A stretch of DNA of 64,000 nucleotides from Bacteroidota bacterium (GCA_023428135.1 JAEYZG010000062.1:310001-374000); one strand, 5' to 3'; shown: positions 33,390-43,407, counted from the stretch's first letter. A program made the numbers and translations. Notes: generated by a model not told the origin, from the letters alone.

Positions 33390-35342
33390 TTGAAAAAACT
33401 TTCCATCATTATCGTCAATTATAATGTCTGCTTTTTTTTAGAACAGACTTTGATAAGCGTTAAAAAAGCACTTACCGGAATAGACGGTGAAGTTTGGATC
33501 GTTGACAATAACTCTGCAGACAACTCTGTCGAGATGGTTAAAGATAAATTTCCAGACTTCAATCTAATTGAAAATAAGGTTAATTACGGTTTTTCAAAAG
33601 CCAACAATCAGGCTATCAGACAAGCTAATGGAGAATATATTTTATTGCTGAATCCTGACACAGTTGTTGAGGAAAATACATTTGAAAAATGTATTTCTTT
33701 TCTAGACAGTCATCCTGATGGTGGTGGTTTGGGAGTACAAATGCTGGATGGTAGAGGGAATTTTCTTCCTGAATCAAAAAGAGGATTACCAACTCCATGG
33801 ATAGCATTTTACAAAATGTTCGGCTTATCTTTTCTTTTCCCTAAATCTAAAAAATTTGGTAAATACCACCTCACTTATTTGGATAAAGATAAAATCCATG
33901 AAGTGGAGGTTCTCAGTGGCGCCTTTATGATTATCCGCAAATCTGTGCTCGATAAAATCGGCTTACTAGATGAGGATTATTTCATGTATGGAGAAGACAT
34001 AGACCTCTCCTACAGGATTCTTAAAGGCGGGTATAAAAATTATTACTATCCGGAAACACGGATTATCCACTATAAAGGAGAAAGCACAAAAAAAACCAGT
34101 ATTAACTACGTGTTTATCTTTTATAAGGCAATGATAATTTTTGCCCAAAAACATTTTCCCGACAACAAGGCAGGTTCATTTTCATTCTTAATTAAAATTG
34201 CAATTTACCTGAGGGCAATTTTATCTATATCATCAAGATTTATACAAAAATGCTCTATTCCTTTTGCTGAAGCATCATTAATATATACAGGAATGTATTT
34301 ATTAAAATCATATTGGGAAAATAATCATAAATATGTTCGTATGCCATATCCTCCTGTATATATGGAACTTGTAGTGCCTATATATATTGGAATATGGTTA
34401 ATTAGTATATATTTCTTTGGTGGTTACCGCAAACTTTTTCAACCTAGAAAAATAATTCAGGGGGCTTTAATAGGAACATTAATTATTTCAGCTGTAAGTA
34501 ACTTTTTTGATGACTATCGATTTTCAAAAGCTCTAATTGTACTAGGAGGAATACTGACAATCGCTTGTAGTTTCTTAATCCGTTTAGCTATTAACTTCAT
34601 TAAATCAAAGAAACTTCTCGCAGACGAAATCTCGAATAAAAAAGTACTTATTGCAGGACGAGAAGAAGAATGTTTACGCGTAATCAGAACATTAAATACC
34701 CAGGATTATAATCTTGAGATTCTAGGTTTTGTAAGTCCTGATAAAAGAACAAATAAAGATTACTGGCTTGGCAATATTGATAGATTAGAGGAAATATGTC
34801 TGCTATACAAACCTCATGAAATCATATTCTGTTCCAAGGGGCTTGACACATCACAGATTATTGAATGGATGCTTGCACATGGTGAAGATATACCAGAATA
34901 TAAAATTGTACCGGATGAAAGTAACTTTGTTATAGGAAGCAACTCTTCCAATGCCCCAGGTTCATTTTATACTCTTGATATCAAGCTTAATAAAACCGAT
35001 GGTGAAAAGGCAAAAACTAAAAGAATATTTGACACTTTAATTGCACTATTCTTTTTAATATCTTTTCCAATATTGATTTTTCTGGTAAAAAATCCTGGAA
35101 AATTTTTAAGAAACATCTTTAATGTTATAAGTGGGAAGATATCCTGGGTTGGACTTGAAAATAATTCTAATAAAGACGTACATCAGGTGAAAAATGGTAT
35201 AATTAATCCTATCACAGGAATATCCAGCGAATCCCTTGATGAAGAGACTGTTAAAAGACTTAATTATTTATATTCCAGGGATTATACCCCGATGAACGAT
35301 ATACAGCTTATTTTCAGATCTCTCAGAAATCTGGGGACTTAG
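33390..35342 (+). CDS. Two-part protein: family 2 glycosyltransferase fused to a polyprenyl-phosphate sugar transferase-like region
   Basis: Residues 1-240 form a GT2 domain: LSIIIVNYN, WIVDNNSADNS, the NPDTVV acidic motif (D90) and LSGAFMIIRKSVLDKIGLLDEDYFMYGEDID, written here in parts, of WbbL-type rhamnosyl/mannosyltransferases. Residues 325-415 hold several membrane helices, 425-520 a Rossmann-like CoA_binding_3-type segment (KKVLIAGREEEC), and 530-650 a degenerate region reminiscent of the bacterial sugar transferase (WbaP/WcaJ) domain, with one more helix. The start is a TTG (LKKLSIII); no ATG is available upstream. It probably acts in surface polysaccharide synthesis. Confidence 0.82.
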   Translation: MKKLSIIIVNYNVCFFLEQTLISVKKALTGIDGEVWIVDNNSADNSVEMVKDKFPDFNLIENKVNYGFSKANNQAIRQANGEYILLLNPDTVVEENTFEKCISFLDSHPDGGGLGVQMLDGRGNFLPESKRGLPTPWIAFYKMFGLSFLFPKSKKFGKYHLTYLDKDKIHEVEVLSGAFMIIRKSVLDKIGLLDEDYFMYGEDIDLSYRILKGGYKNYYYPETRIIHYKGESTKKTSINYVFIFYKAMIIFAQKHFPDNKAGSFSFLIKIAIYLRAILSISSRFIQKCSIPFAEASLIYTGMYLLKSYWENNHKYVRMPYPPVYMELVVPIYIGIWLISIYFFGGYRKLFQPRKIIQGALIGTLIISAVSNFFDDYRFSKALIVLGGILTIACSFLIRLAINFIKSKKLLADEISNKKVLIAGREEECLRVIRTLNTQDYNLEILGFVSPDKRTNKDYWLGNIDRLEEICLLYKPHEIIFCSKGLDTSQIIEWMLAHGEDIPEYKIVPDESNFVIGSNSSNAPGSFYTLDIKLNKTDGEKAKTKRIFDTLIALFFLISFPILIFLVKNPGKFLRNIFNVISGKISWVGLENNSNKDVHQVKNGIINPITGISSESLDEETVKRLNYLYSRDYTPMNDIQLIFRSLRNLGT

Positions 35343-35560
35343 TAAGGAAATGTCCATTGATAGCAGTTTATTACTTTGTTTTTGTAATAATCCTGAATCA
35401 GGATATCTGGATTGAATTTAAGCAAATCAAATATAGAATCATCTTTTGAGAAAAAGTGTAATTTATAATTATACTCCTTAAGATCTTCAGCTATTCTTTT
35501 TTGCAAAAGTTTATCATCTTCCTGAATGAAAACTTTCAATTTATTTCCTTGAATTACCAT
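35339..35560 (-). CDS. Miniature receiver-like protein, 73 aa
   Basis: The product resembles the first half of a response-regulator receiver domain: KVFIQEDDKLLQKRIAEDL has the acidic pair after strand 1, and NPDILIQDY places an Asp where the phosphorylated residue normally sits. It then ends with CYQWTFPY, lacking strands 4-5 with the conserved Thr and Lys. It overlaps the glycosyltransferase stop by 4 bases. It could be a degenerate or minimal regulator; a chance ORF is possible but the pattern argues against it. Confidence 0.5.
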   Translation of the reverse strand: MVIQGNKLKVFIQEDDKLLQKRIAEDLKEYNYKLHFFSKDDSIFDLLKFNPDILIQDYYKNKVINCYQWTFPY

Positions 35561-35627
35561 AATATTCTAAAAAGTTTAATATTTATTAATACCTCTCTTA
35601 GAAGTAATTTTAAAACGTTTTTTTTTG

Positions 35628-36605
35628 ATGATTTGTTTTGAAATTGCTAGGGAAAATGTATCTGAAATTTCACCTAATTTAAGTCTCCGGAAAAATCCGG
35701 AAAAGAATCAATTGAATACTAAGTATAAAAACATTTGGGGAGCTCTTATCATTTTTGTTGGAGCTATTTGTTTCTCTTCAAAGGCAGTAATAGTTAAATT
35801 AGCTTATAATTTCAACATAGATTCAGTTTCTCTTCTTGCCTTACGCATGTTGTTTTCTCTTCCATTTTTTTTGGGAGCATTTGCTTATTCAAGTCTGAAA
35901 GAAAAACCCAGCCCTATTGAAAAAAACGACTGGCTTTTTCTGATTGTTTTGGGACTTATGGGCTATTACCTGGCTAGTTACTTTGATTTTAAAGGACTTG
36001 AATTCATCACTGCTAGTCTTGAGCGGCTTATCCTATTTATTTATCCTACCCTGGTAGTGCTTTTATCAGCTGCTATATATAAAAAGAAAATCACACGCAA
36101 TGAAATAATTGCTTTGCTACTGACATATAGTGGTATAGCCGTTGTATTTTTAAATGATTTAAAATTTGATCAAAAAAATGTAATTACCGGAGGGCTTCTC
36201 ATTTTTGGAAGTGCGCTCACCTATTCATTTTACCTTGTAGGAAGTGGAAAACTTATCCCTAAAATCGGCGCTGTCAGGTATAATTCTATTTCAATGATTG
36301 TCTCAACATTGATCGTGCTGATACATTATCTGTTGAGTGCAGAAGATAGTTTGTTTCACTATGATTGGCAGGTATATGCTCTTAGTGTATTCATGGCTAT
36401 TGTTGCAACTGTCATTCCAAGTTTTCTTCTAGCCGAGGGAATCAGACTAATAGGAGCAGGTAAAGCATCGATCATAGGCAGTGTCGGTCCCGTTTCCACG
36501 ATTATTCTTGCAAATATTTTTTTGAAAGAAGAAATTACACTACTTCAGATTCTAGGAACTGTCTTTGTACTTGCGGGTGTTTTACTGGTTAGCAAAAGTA
36601 AATAA
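35628..36605 (+). CDS. EamA/DMT-superfamily exporter (second)
   Basis: The 325-residue protein has a 33-residue polar N-terminal stretch, then about ten helices in two EamA repeats (GALIIFVGAICFSSKAVIVKLAY; GGLLIFGSALTYSFYLVGSGKL). It is a putative inner-membrane metabolite exporter of unknown substrate. The frame has a TTG directly before ATG 35628, which is preferred. It is only distantly similar to the exporter at 7.2 kb. It converges on tamB with a 4-base gap. Confidence 0.85.
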   Translation: MICFEIARENVSEISPNLSLRKNPEKNQLNTKYKNIWGALIIFVGAICFSSKAVIVKLAYNFNIDSVSLLALRMLFSLPFFLGAFAYSSLKEKPSPIEKNDWLFLIVLGLMGYYLASYFDFKGLEFITASLERLILFIYPTLVVLLSAAIYKKKITRNEIIALLLTYSGIAVVFLNDLKFDQKNVITGGLLIFGSALTYSFYLVGSGKLIPKIGAVRYNSISMIVSTLIVLIHYLLSAEDSLFHYDWQVYALSVFMAIVATVIPSFLLAEGIRLIGAGKASIIGSVGPVSTIILANIFLKEEITLLQILGTVFVLAGVLLVSKSK

Positions 36606-36609
36606 AGGA

Positions 36610-39600
36610 TTACTTAAATAACTCCTTAAATTCATTAAAAGACTTTCTATGTTGAATGCTCACACCTGAACGTGTTGTGATATCATCATAGTAGTAATAA
36701 TAATAGCTTTGATAAGTAGTACTGAAAAACTTCAGATTAACGCTTCCTGAACTATTCAGCCTATAAACAACTGTATAATCTCCCAGGAACTGGCCTGAAT
36801 TCGGCACATTGCCCACATTAACATTCCCTCCTGCCGTAATTGTAATCCTTTCACTAATCTGCCTACTCGCTTTAAACTGCAAACTTTGTGCAAGTCCAGG
36901 ATTATCAGGGGAAAGTGCTTCTATATTTACATCAATATCAAAGCCTGCTATTGATTCGGGTGCAATTTTATTCAGCTCCGAATTAAGAATCTGACTTACA
37001 CTTTGGTTTGCTTGCTCCATTGCTATACCTCCTCCAGAATTAACATATCCTGCACCTTCAGGGAAAAATCTGTTCAATACAATCAATCCAAATACCTGCC
37101 TCTGCAATTGTTGCTGATCATTGTTAATTTCATTAATTCTTTGTGAAATAATATTACCAAGGAAAGGATCATTACTCTCCGGCATTTCAATCTGAAAACT
37201 CAATTCAGGTTCTGCAAGCTCTCCTGTAACATTAAGTTTTACAGTTACAGGATGGTTTCTTTTTGATGATCTTATAAACTCGTCATTTAATGCAGTCGTA
37301 TAATTGCTTATCAGGTCATATCTGGATGCTTTTGTAGTATAACTTGCCTTGACATTCAAAAGTCCTTCCATAATATCTCCATTCCAGGATAGCCTGCTGC
37401 CTTTCTCAATTATAAAATCTTTTTTTACAAGACTGGCAAAAGTGAAAGTGTAGCTACCTTCCCTTATTTGATAAGAACCATACAATTCAGGCACATTTTC
37501 CTGATCTACCTTTACTTCAAATCTTCCGGAGCCGCTGGCTGATATTTTATCTCCATTAGTTGGATCGACAATAATATTTATCTGAGCATCTTTGGTAATC
37601 GCAAGATTACCTGTAAACTTAAACCGTGAAAGATTTATAGGAACTCCGTGAAATACATCTTCTGCGGTGTCAGATTTGTCCTCTTCTCCCACGAAGATGA
37701 TATAACTTGGTGTTTTAAATTCAGCATTAGATGTTTGAAGAGGGATGTTAATTGTAGATTTCGGTCTTGTGGTAAGTTTAAGATTAATCGCAAGGTCATT
37801 TGCAGGTCCTTTAAGTTCCATATTAATATCAGCAAAGAGAACTCCGTAAAAGCCCGCCTGATTCACTTTTTCAGTGTTCATCACCTGAAAATTCATTGCC
37901 TCCAGAGAAAGATTAATATCAAAGTTTTTAAAATAATTATGAAGAATATATCCGTCGACACGCGCTTTATTCCCTTCAAAGTCCCTGAAATCAAGATCAT
38001 CAAAGATAATTTTGTTATTATTAAATGTTATATATTGGTTAGCTATTACATATTTACTTTGAGTAAAATGGAGCCCCAAAACATTTCTATCTTCAAAAGC
38101 TATTTTTCCTTTCACATCAGGGCGCAGAAGTTTCCCTTTTAAAGCCATTTTCCCTGACATATAACCATGCATAGCGAATAAATAATTCTTTAAAAACGGT
38201 TCAAAAAAATGTAAGCTCAATTTTGGTATGTCGACATTTACATTTCCCACAGCTTCGTTTATCTGTGTTACCTTATCTACATATCCATGTACATAAGCGT
38301 TATTCTCTTTACCTGATAGGCTAAAATTTAATGAATGTCTTTCTTTGCCAATTGGAGCAGCTACCAACGCTAATCTTCCTGCAGGTGTATTTCCAACAAT
38401 AAGACTGTCAATAATCAAATCTATATTAAAGGCTGGTGACGTAAAAAGCCCTTTAACTTGAAGCCCTCCATTCAAAGAGCCTTTTATCACATACTTATTT
38501 AATGGAGTAAAATACAGTATTGGTTCAAGCTTAAGGTTCCATAATTGAGCCTGAAGCTCACCCTCACCCAGCAAATCCTGTGAATGTATCTTTACCTTTT
38601 GCGATCCCTGAGAAAGCAAAATATTTTGTATAGCAAGACTTTTTTGATAGTACATAATACTTGTATTACCTTCTGATCTCCACTCTTCTCCTTTTAATTT
38701 GAGATCAAGGTCCTGAATATTCAAATTCATGGTATCTCCAGGAAAAGTAAGTGTTCCCGCCATATTAAGAGCTGAATTAGATTGATTTTCATAAAGGTTC
38801 AAAACGAATGAAGTGGTATTACCCCTAAACTCACCTCTGATTGAGGGACTGCTTAAGTATATACCATTTGGTAGTTCCATCCTATCTCCCAAAAGTTCAA
38901 ATCTAAGACCATCAAATCCTCCCTCTGAATTAATTGTCAAATTTTCTAAAGAGTATTTACTATAATTAAGGCGTTCTGCGAATCCACTTAATACTCCAGT
39001 TTTGTTAAAAAAATCAAAGATCCCATCTACCCTAATGTTATTAGCAGAAACTCCTGTTTGGAACATTGAAATCAATGATGTAACCTGTTTGGCAGATATA
39101 TTTACCTCAATATTTTCAGAATCATAATTTTTATCACTTTTCTTTTCCTTTAAATAAGCGCTACTTAAAAGCTCAGGTAACTCAGATAGTACAAATCTTC
39201 CTTCCGCTACAGCATCAATGTTGTCTAAATGCAATGAAAGCCTCCGGTAAACATTGTCCCCTTTGCATTTTGCTATGACTGTATCTGAGCGGTATTCAGA
39301 TTGAGTATTTTTTGCATAGAAATTTACAATCCTCACTTCTGCATTAAGGTTATCGAGCTTTGACGCTGCAACGACTGCATTAAGATCCCCGCCAACATAA
39401 GTCTTGTGCAAACTTTCATCTAATAAAGAAAGATCAAGTTCATCCAACGTTCCTTTAATTTTGTATTTGTTTTGATTGAGATCCAGATCAGCCCATAGAT
39501 CCGCATGAAGATAATTTCCAGCAGACTGCAATTGAAACCTTCCTTTATTTTCAATTAAAGACCCAACCACTGAGAGATTAGTCAAAGTCCTTTTATTGTA

Positions 39601-41250
39601 CTCAAGTTTTTTGATATCAGATTCCAGATAGGATAAATTGTCATTTTCAAAATTAAAAATCGCACTGGCTGATAATCTTCCGAATGCTTCCAGCCCTTTT
39701 ATAAGTCTGGAAACATGAATATCAAGGCCAGACAAGCTTCCAGATGCACTCTGAAACTTCAAATTTTGATTAGAAATAACATTTACATTTCCATTGACAT
39801 CACCAGCTTCAGTTATTGCCAGCCCCTGAAATTTAAGATTTTTTAATGCCCCCTTTAAACTGCCCTTGACATGAGATTGCCCCAATTCATCAAGATTGAC
39901 ATTGGGAATTTTGGGCGCATTGACAAAAGAAAGAAACCAGGGAACATCAAGATTCAGACTATGAATTTCTGCATCAATTGTAGATTGTTTAAGGCTTGGT
40001 AAGCCATAGAAAGAAAGATTTCCTTTGAAATAATTTGAAGAATCAAAGCCTATGAATGCATTATTAAAAGTGAAACCAGACAAATAACCATTAATATTGC
40101 CATTAATAAAGATTTCCTTTTTTCTTTTATCCATGATAGAATATAAATCAGGATAGAAGTAATGAATGTCATCAAGTGAAATTTTATCTTCGTTAAAAGT
40201 AGTTGTGGTAAAAATCCCTGAGGTTGAATCCGACATATGCTCAACCGAAGGGAATTTGAGCACTAAATTTCCATTAAACTCAGACCTCTCAGTCATAAAC
40301 TTTTGAATACCAACATTCATTAGATCTCCTGGCATTTCTAGTTTTCCACTTAAGCTTTTTACCAAAAAACCATCAGAGTTTTTTAAATACAAATCATTGA
40401 GAGAAAGAAACAATGAATCTCCTGTCATTGTAAAGCTATTCAGCATACCATCAACTGCTGTATTAAAATGATTCACATCAAAACCATTTGCAGTTAAAGG
40501 GAAGCTATGATTATTATAAATAAACCTTGAATTACTGACATTCAGATCAGATAACTGAATATATATTGTCTCTGAATTTTCTCGTGTAGCATCACGTTGT
40601 TCTTGTCCACCTTTAGTTATCAGGTCTAGCTTGAAAAATAGCCCATCGATCTTTGATCCTCTTACTATTAATTTTTTAGAAGAGACTGGTACATCGTCGA
40701 ATTCCAGTTTGGCAGATTTTAAGTAATAAGAAAACACAACCCCCGAATAAAAATCGTCATAGATCATGCGTAATGTCTGAAGGTTCGCTTGCTTAAGGTT
40801 AAAGCCAAAAGTTTGAGCACTTGAAGTATCGTTTTTAAATGCATCAAGCAGAAATTGATAATTAAATATCGTACTGTTCGAATTTCTTTTAATATTCATG
40901 ACCGCATTATCTGCTGAAGCATAATTAATCTCAACAGATCTATTCAGAAGTTTTAATAAACTAAGTCTTCCTTTGATTTGCTCAGCAAAGATCAGAGTAT
41001 CGTTGTTTTGATCTTCTATAAAAACATTCTTCAAAACAATTCTCCCTGTAAGTTCCGGATAAACCTTTTCTACAGACGCTTTTACACCTGTCTTCTTTGA
41101 GAAATTAACAGATAATTTATTTGCTAAAACATGTTGAACAATGGGTAATCTTAAGGATATGGCTATGAGAAAAAATAAAATAACTAAAGCCCCAAAGAAA
41201 AACAGTGAGCCTTTAACAAATAATAAGAAGAATTTCTTTAGAGATTTAAT
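36610..41250 (-). CDS. TamB-like translocation/assembly module protein (DUF490)
   Basis: A very long beta-rich protein with the C-terminal TamB domain (VDGYILHNYFKNFDINLSLEAMNFQ, GNLAITKDAQINIIVDPTNGD, QRQVFGLIVLNRFFPEG, and the terminal DYTVVYRLNSSGSVNLKFFS). TamB proteins form a periplasmic groove between inner and outer membrane for lipid transport and outer-membrane assembly. The first near-start codon (TTG 41034) misses the membrane anchor. The open frame upstream adds SLKKFFLLFVKGSLFFF, GALVILFFLIAI and LRLPIVQHVLANKLS, the expected N-terminal helix, back to a TAA at 41272. No ATG, GTG or TTG lies before the helix; ATT at 41250 (giving M-KSLKKFF, 1546 aa) is the best candidate. Confidence 0.9.
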   Translation of the reverse strand: MKSLKKFFLLFVKGSLFFFGALVILFFLIAISLRLPIVQHVLANKLSVNFSKKTGVKASVEKVYPELTGRIVLKNVFIEDQNNDTLIFAEQIKGRLSLLKLLNRSVEINYASADNAVMNIKRNSNSTIFNYQFLLDAFKNDTSSAQTFGFNLKQANLQTLRMIYDDFYSGVVFSYYLKSAKLEFDDVPVSSKKLIVRGSKIDGLFFKLDLITKGGQEQRDATRENSETIYIQLSDLNVSNSRFIYNNHSFPLTANGFDVNHFNTAVDGMLNSFTMTGDSLFLSLNDLYLKNSDGFLVKSLSGKLEMPGDLMNVGIQKFMTERSEFNGNLVLKFPSVEHMSDSTSGIFTTTTFNEDKISLDDIHYFYPDLYSIMDKRKKEIFINGNINGYLSGFTFNNAFIGFDSSNYFKGNLSFYGLPSLKQSTIDAEIHSLNLDVPWFLSFVNAPKIPNVNLDELGQSHVKGSLKGALKNLKFQGLAITEAGDVNGNVNVISNQNLKFQSASGSLSGLDIHVSRLIKGLEAFGRLSASAIFNFENDNLSYLESDIKKLEYNKRTLTNLSVVGSLIENKGRFQLQSAGNYLHADLWADLDLNQNKYKIKGTLDELDLSLLDESLHKTYVGGDLNAVVAASKLDNLNAEVRIVNFYAKNTQSEYRSDTVIAKCKGDNVYRRLSLHLDNIDAVAEGRFVLSELPELLSSAYLKEKKSDKNYDSENIEVNISAKQVTSLISMFQTGVSANNIRVDGIFDFFNKTGVLSGFAERLNYSKYSLENLTINSEGGFDGLRFELLGDRMELPNGIYLSSPSIRGEFRGNTTSFVLNLYENQSNSALNMAGTLTFPGDTMNLNIQDLDLKLKGEEWRSEGNTSIMYYQKSLAIQNILLSQGSQKVKIHSQDLLGEGELQAQLWNLKLEPILYFTPLNKYVIKGSLNGGLQVKGLFTSPAFNIDLIIDSLIVGNTPAGRLALVAAPIGKERHSLNFSLSGKENNAYVHGYVDKVTQINEAVGNVNVDIPKLSLHFFEPFLKNYLFAMHGYMSGKMALKGKLLRPDVKGKIAFEDRNVLGLHFTQSKYVIANQYITFNNNKIIFDDLDFRDFEGNKARVDGYILHNYFKNFDINLSLEAMNFQVMNTEKVNQAGFYGVLFADINMELKGPANDLAINLKLTTRPKSTINIPLQTSNAEFKTPSYIIFVGEEDKSDTAEDVFHGVPINLSRFKFTGNLAITKDAQINIIVDPTNGDKISASGSGRFEVKVDQENVPELYGSYQIREGSYTFTFASLVKKDFIIEKGSRLSWNGDIMEGLLNVKASYTTKASRYDLISNYTTALNDEFIRSSKRNHPVTVKLNVTGELAEPELSFQIEMPESNDPFLGNIISQRINEINNDQQQLQRQVFGLIVLNRFFPEGAGYVNSGGGIAMEQANQSVSQILNSELNKIAPESIAGFDIDVNIEALSPDNPGLAQSLQFKASRQISERITITAGGNVNVGNVPNSGQFLGDYTVVYRLNSSGSVNLKFFSTTYQSYYYYYYDDITTRSGVSIQHRKSFNEFKELFK

Positions 41251-41321
41251 AGTGATAATAGCATTAGTACATTATACTAATAAAAATAAACAGCAGATTG
41301 TTTAATGATGGCTACGAATTA

Positions 41322-41367
41322 AAAAGGCAAATCCAGCAGAAGAGTTATTCTACTGGATTTGCCTTTT
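41322..41367. terminator. Long hairpin terminator downstream of the DUF4136 gene
   Basis: Perfect 15-bp arms AAAAGGCAAATCCAG (41322-41336) and CTGGATTTGCCTTTT (41353-41367), with an inner AGAA/TTCT pairing. Serves the minus-strand lipoprotein gene. Confidence 0.8.
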
Positions 41368-41381
41368 AGTGATTGTCATGC

Positions 41382-41960
41382 TTAAGAAGGAAATTCCTGA
41401 AAAATTTCAGTTACATCTTTAGCAAGTTCTTTTTCCACCTTTTTAGGTTTGATTTCTCTCTCGTCAGACCACCCTCTCCAAACCAGCTTTTTGGTTTCTC
41501 TGTCTATGATATCTACAACCAATGTACCTTCAGTATAGGTATAGTCATAGTAGTCATAGGCAAAAGGATAAGAATAATAATATCCGGGGTAAAGTGCGTA
41601 ATATCCAGGATAATAGAAGTTGTAATAACTACTATATAGCGGGTATCCTACAAGGTCAGTTTTTTTCTCAAAAACTGCTTTTAAAGATACCAGAAAATCT
41701 GGATTTAAAGTATCTATTGTAAATCCCCTCGATTGCAATTCGCCATTAATATTATTCTTCACATTATTCCTTATAATCTGATTGTTGTACGCGCTAAATT
41801 GCTGGTCCTGATCAGTTCCTGAAGTGTCGGTCTCCCTAATCCAGGCATAAGTTTTATAATTCTTAAAATCAGCACCACTTGCAAGATTGGAATGTACTTT
41901 TGGCGAACAAGAAGCCAAGAACAAACCTAATATCCCTACAATACTCATTAATAGTTTCAT
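41382..41960 (-). CDS. DUF4136 lipoprotein
   Basis: The 192-residue protein has a lipoprotein signal (GILGLFLASC, Cys18) and a DUF4136 domain: FKNYKTYAWIRE, NNVKNNINGELQSRGFTID, PDFLVSLKA, GTLVVDIIDRETKKLVWRGW. The middle is very Tyr-rich (YYNFYYPGYYALYPGYYY). The family is common in Bacteroidota and Proteobacteria outer membranes, with no known activity. A GGAGGG lies only 3 bases before the first ATG, so the Met at codon 5 may be the start. Confidence 0.85.
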   Translation of the reverse strand: MKLLMSIVGILGLFLASCSPKVHSNLASGADFKNYKTYAWIRETDTSGTDQDQQFSAYNNQIIRNNVKNNINGELQSRGFTIDTLNPDFLVSLKAVFEKKTDLVGYPLYSSYYNFYYPGYYALYPGYYYSYPFAYDYYDYTYTEGTLVVDIIDRETKKLVWRGWSDEREIKPKKVEKELAKDVTEIFQEFPS

Positions 41961-42166
41961 ATCCCTCCACTTTCTTTCTCACTATCAATAGAACAATAGA
42001 AAATTCAAGAATGTTGAATTTGGTAAAAAACAGCAGAGAGAACCTCAACAAAGGTTAATACAACAAACTGTAAATCAACGAAAACAAAAGAAAATATAAA
42101 ATAAAAAAAATTTAATAAAATAAAGAAAAAACCCAAAATTGATTAGCAATATAGGTGGATAATCCA

Positions 42167-42174
42167 TAATTTTG
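42167..42174 (+). promoter_or_regulatory. Putative -7 element of the aminotransferase-hldE operon
   Basis: TAATTTTG matches TAnnTTTG, 21 bases before ATG 42196. No -33 box at normal spacing. Confidence 0.4.
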
Positions 42175-42195
42175 ATCCCGCAAAAAACATCTAAA

Positions 42196-43407
42196 ATGAG
42201 TACAATCACAGAAACTAATCTTTTGTCTGAAAGACTCAGAGCCTTGTCAGAATCTGAAACACTAGCCATGACCAAAAAAGCGCGTGAGCTGGCAGGACAA
42301 GGACATAAAGTAATAAGCCTCAGCGTAGGTGAGCCAGATTTTCAAACACCACAACATATAAAGGATGCAGCGAAGAAGGCCATAGATGATGGTTTTACTT
42401 TCTATACTCCTGTACCAGGTACTGCAGAGCTTAGACAAGCTATTGCAGACAAACTGAAGAAAGAAAACGGTTTGGATTATACTGCTGAGAATATTGTAGT
42501 ATCAACCGGAGCTAAGCAGTCAATTGCAAACGTTCTTCTAAGCATCATTGATCCGGGAGATGAAGTAATTATCTTCGCTCCATACTGGGTAAGTTATGTC
42601 GAAATGGTAAAACTTGCTGAAGGTAAATCTGTAATCGTTGAAGGAACAATTGAGAATGACTACAAGGTAAAACCTTCTGATCTTGAAGCTGCTATCACAC
42701 CTAGAACCAAAGCAATACTTTTCTCTAGCCCTTGCAACCCATCAGGTGCAGTATTCTCTAAAGAAGAATTAACGGCTATTGCTAACATCGTTGCTAAGAA
42801 CGAAAGAATATTTGTGATAGCAGACGAAATCTACGAATACATCAATTTTGAAGGAAGCCACTTTAGCATAGGAAGTGTACCTGCTATAAAAGACAGAGTG
42901 ATTACTGTAAACGGATTCTCTAAAGGCTATGCAATGACCGGCTGGAGAGTTGGATACATTGGAGCTCCAAAATGGATAGCTGCTGCTTGTGATAAAATTC
43001 AGGGACAAGTTACATCAGGTACATGCTCAATTGCTCAAAAAGCAGCATATGCAGCTGTTACTGGAGATCTATCTGCTGCAAAAGAAATGGCTGTTGCATA
43101 TAAGAGAAGAAGAGACCTGGTTACGGGATTATTAAAAGAAATTCCAGGAGTTAAAGTAAATGTACCTCAGGGTGCATTCTACACATTCCCTGATATCAGC
43201 TCTTATATCGGAAAAAGCTATAATGGAACTGTAATCAATAAAGCAAGTGATCTTGCAATGTTTCTGCTTAATGAAGGACATGTTTCTTCAGTAGGTGGTG
43301 ATGCATTCGGTGCACCAAACTGTATTCGTATTTCATTTGCAGCTTCTGATGAAAATCTGAAAGAAGCATTGAGAAGAATCAAAGAATGCCTGGCAAAACT
43401 AAAATAA
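42196..43407 (+). CDS. Class I/II pyridoxal-phosphate aminotransferase (aspartate aminotransferase-like)
   Basis: The 403-residue protein has the family layout: LSVGEPDFQTPQHI, FTFYTPVPGTAELRQAIA, APYWVSYVEM, SSPCNPSGAVFSKEEL, IADEIYEYI and the PLP-lysine motif NGFSKGYAMTGWRVGY, ending with CIRISFAAS. It most closely resembles the aspartate/prephenate aminotransferase subgroup Ib. The start at 42196 (MSTITETN) is chosen over the in-frame TTG 42172. The next gene overlaps its end by 22 bases. Confidence 0.93.
   Translation: MSTITETNLLSERLRALSESETLAMTKKARELAGQGHKVISLSVGEPDFQTPQHIKDAAKKAIDDGFTFYTPVPGTAELRQAIADKLKKENGLDYTAENIVVSTGAKQSIANVLLSIIDPGDEVIIFAPYWVSYVEMVKLAEGKSVIVEGTIENDYKVKPSDLEAAITPRTKAILFSSPCNPSGAVFSKEELTAIANIVAKNERIFVIADEIYEYINFEGSHFSIGSVPAIKDRVITVNGFSKGYAMTGWRVGYIGAPKWIAAACDKIQGQVTSGTCSIAQKAAYAAVTGDLSAAKEMAVAYKRRRDLVTGLLKEIPGVKVNVPQGAFYTFPDISSYIGKSYNGTVINKASDLAMFLLNEGHVSSVGGDAFGAPNCIRISFAASDENLKEALRRIKECLAKLK

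Noticed and set aside
37648..38142. 164-codon ORF opposite the tamB gene
   Set aside because: Antisense frame with no recognisable motif over a well-supported TamB domain.
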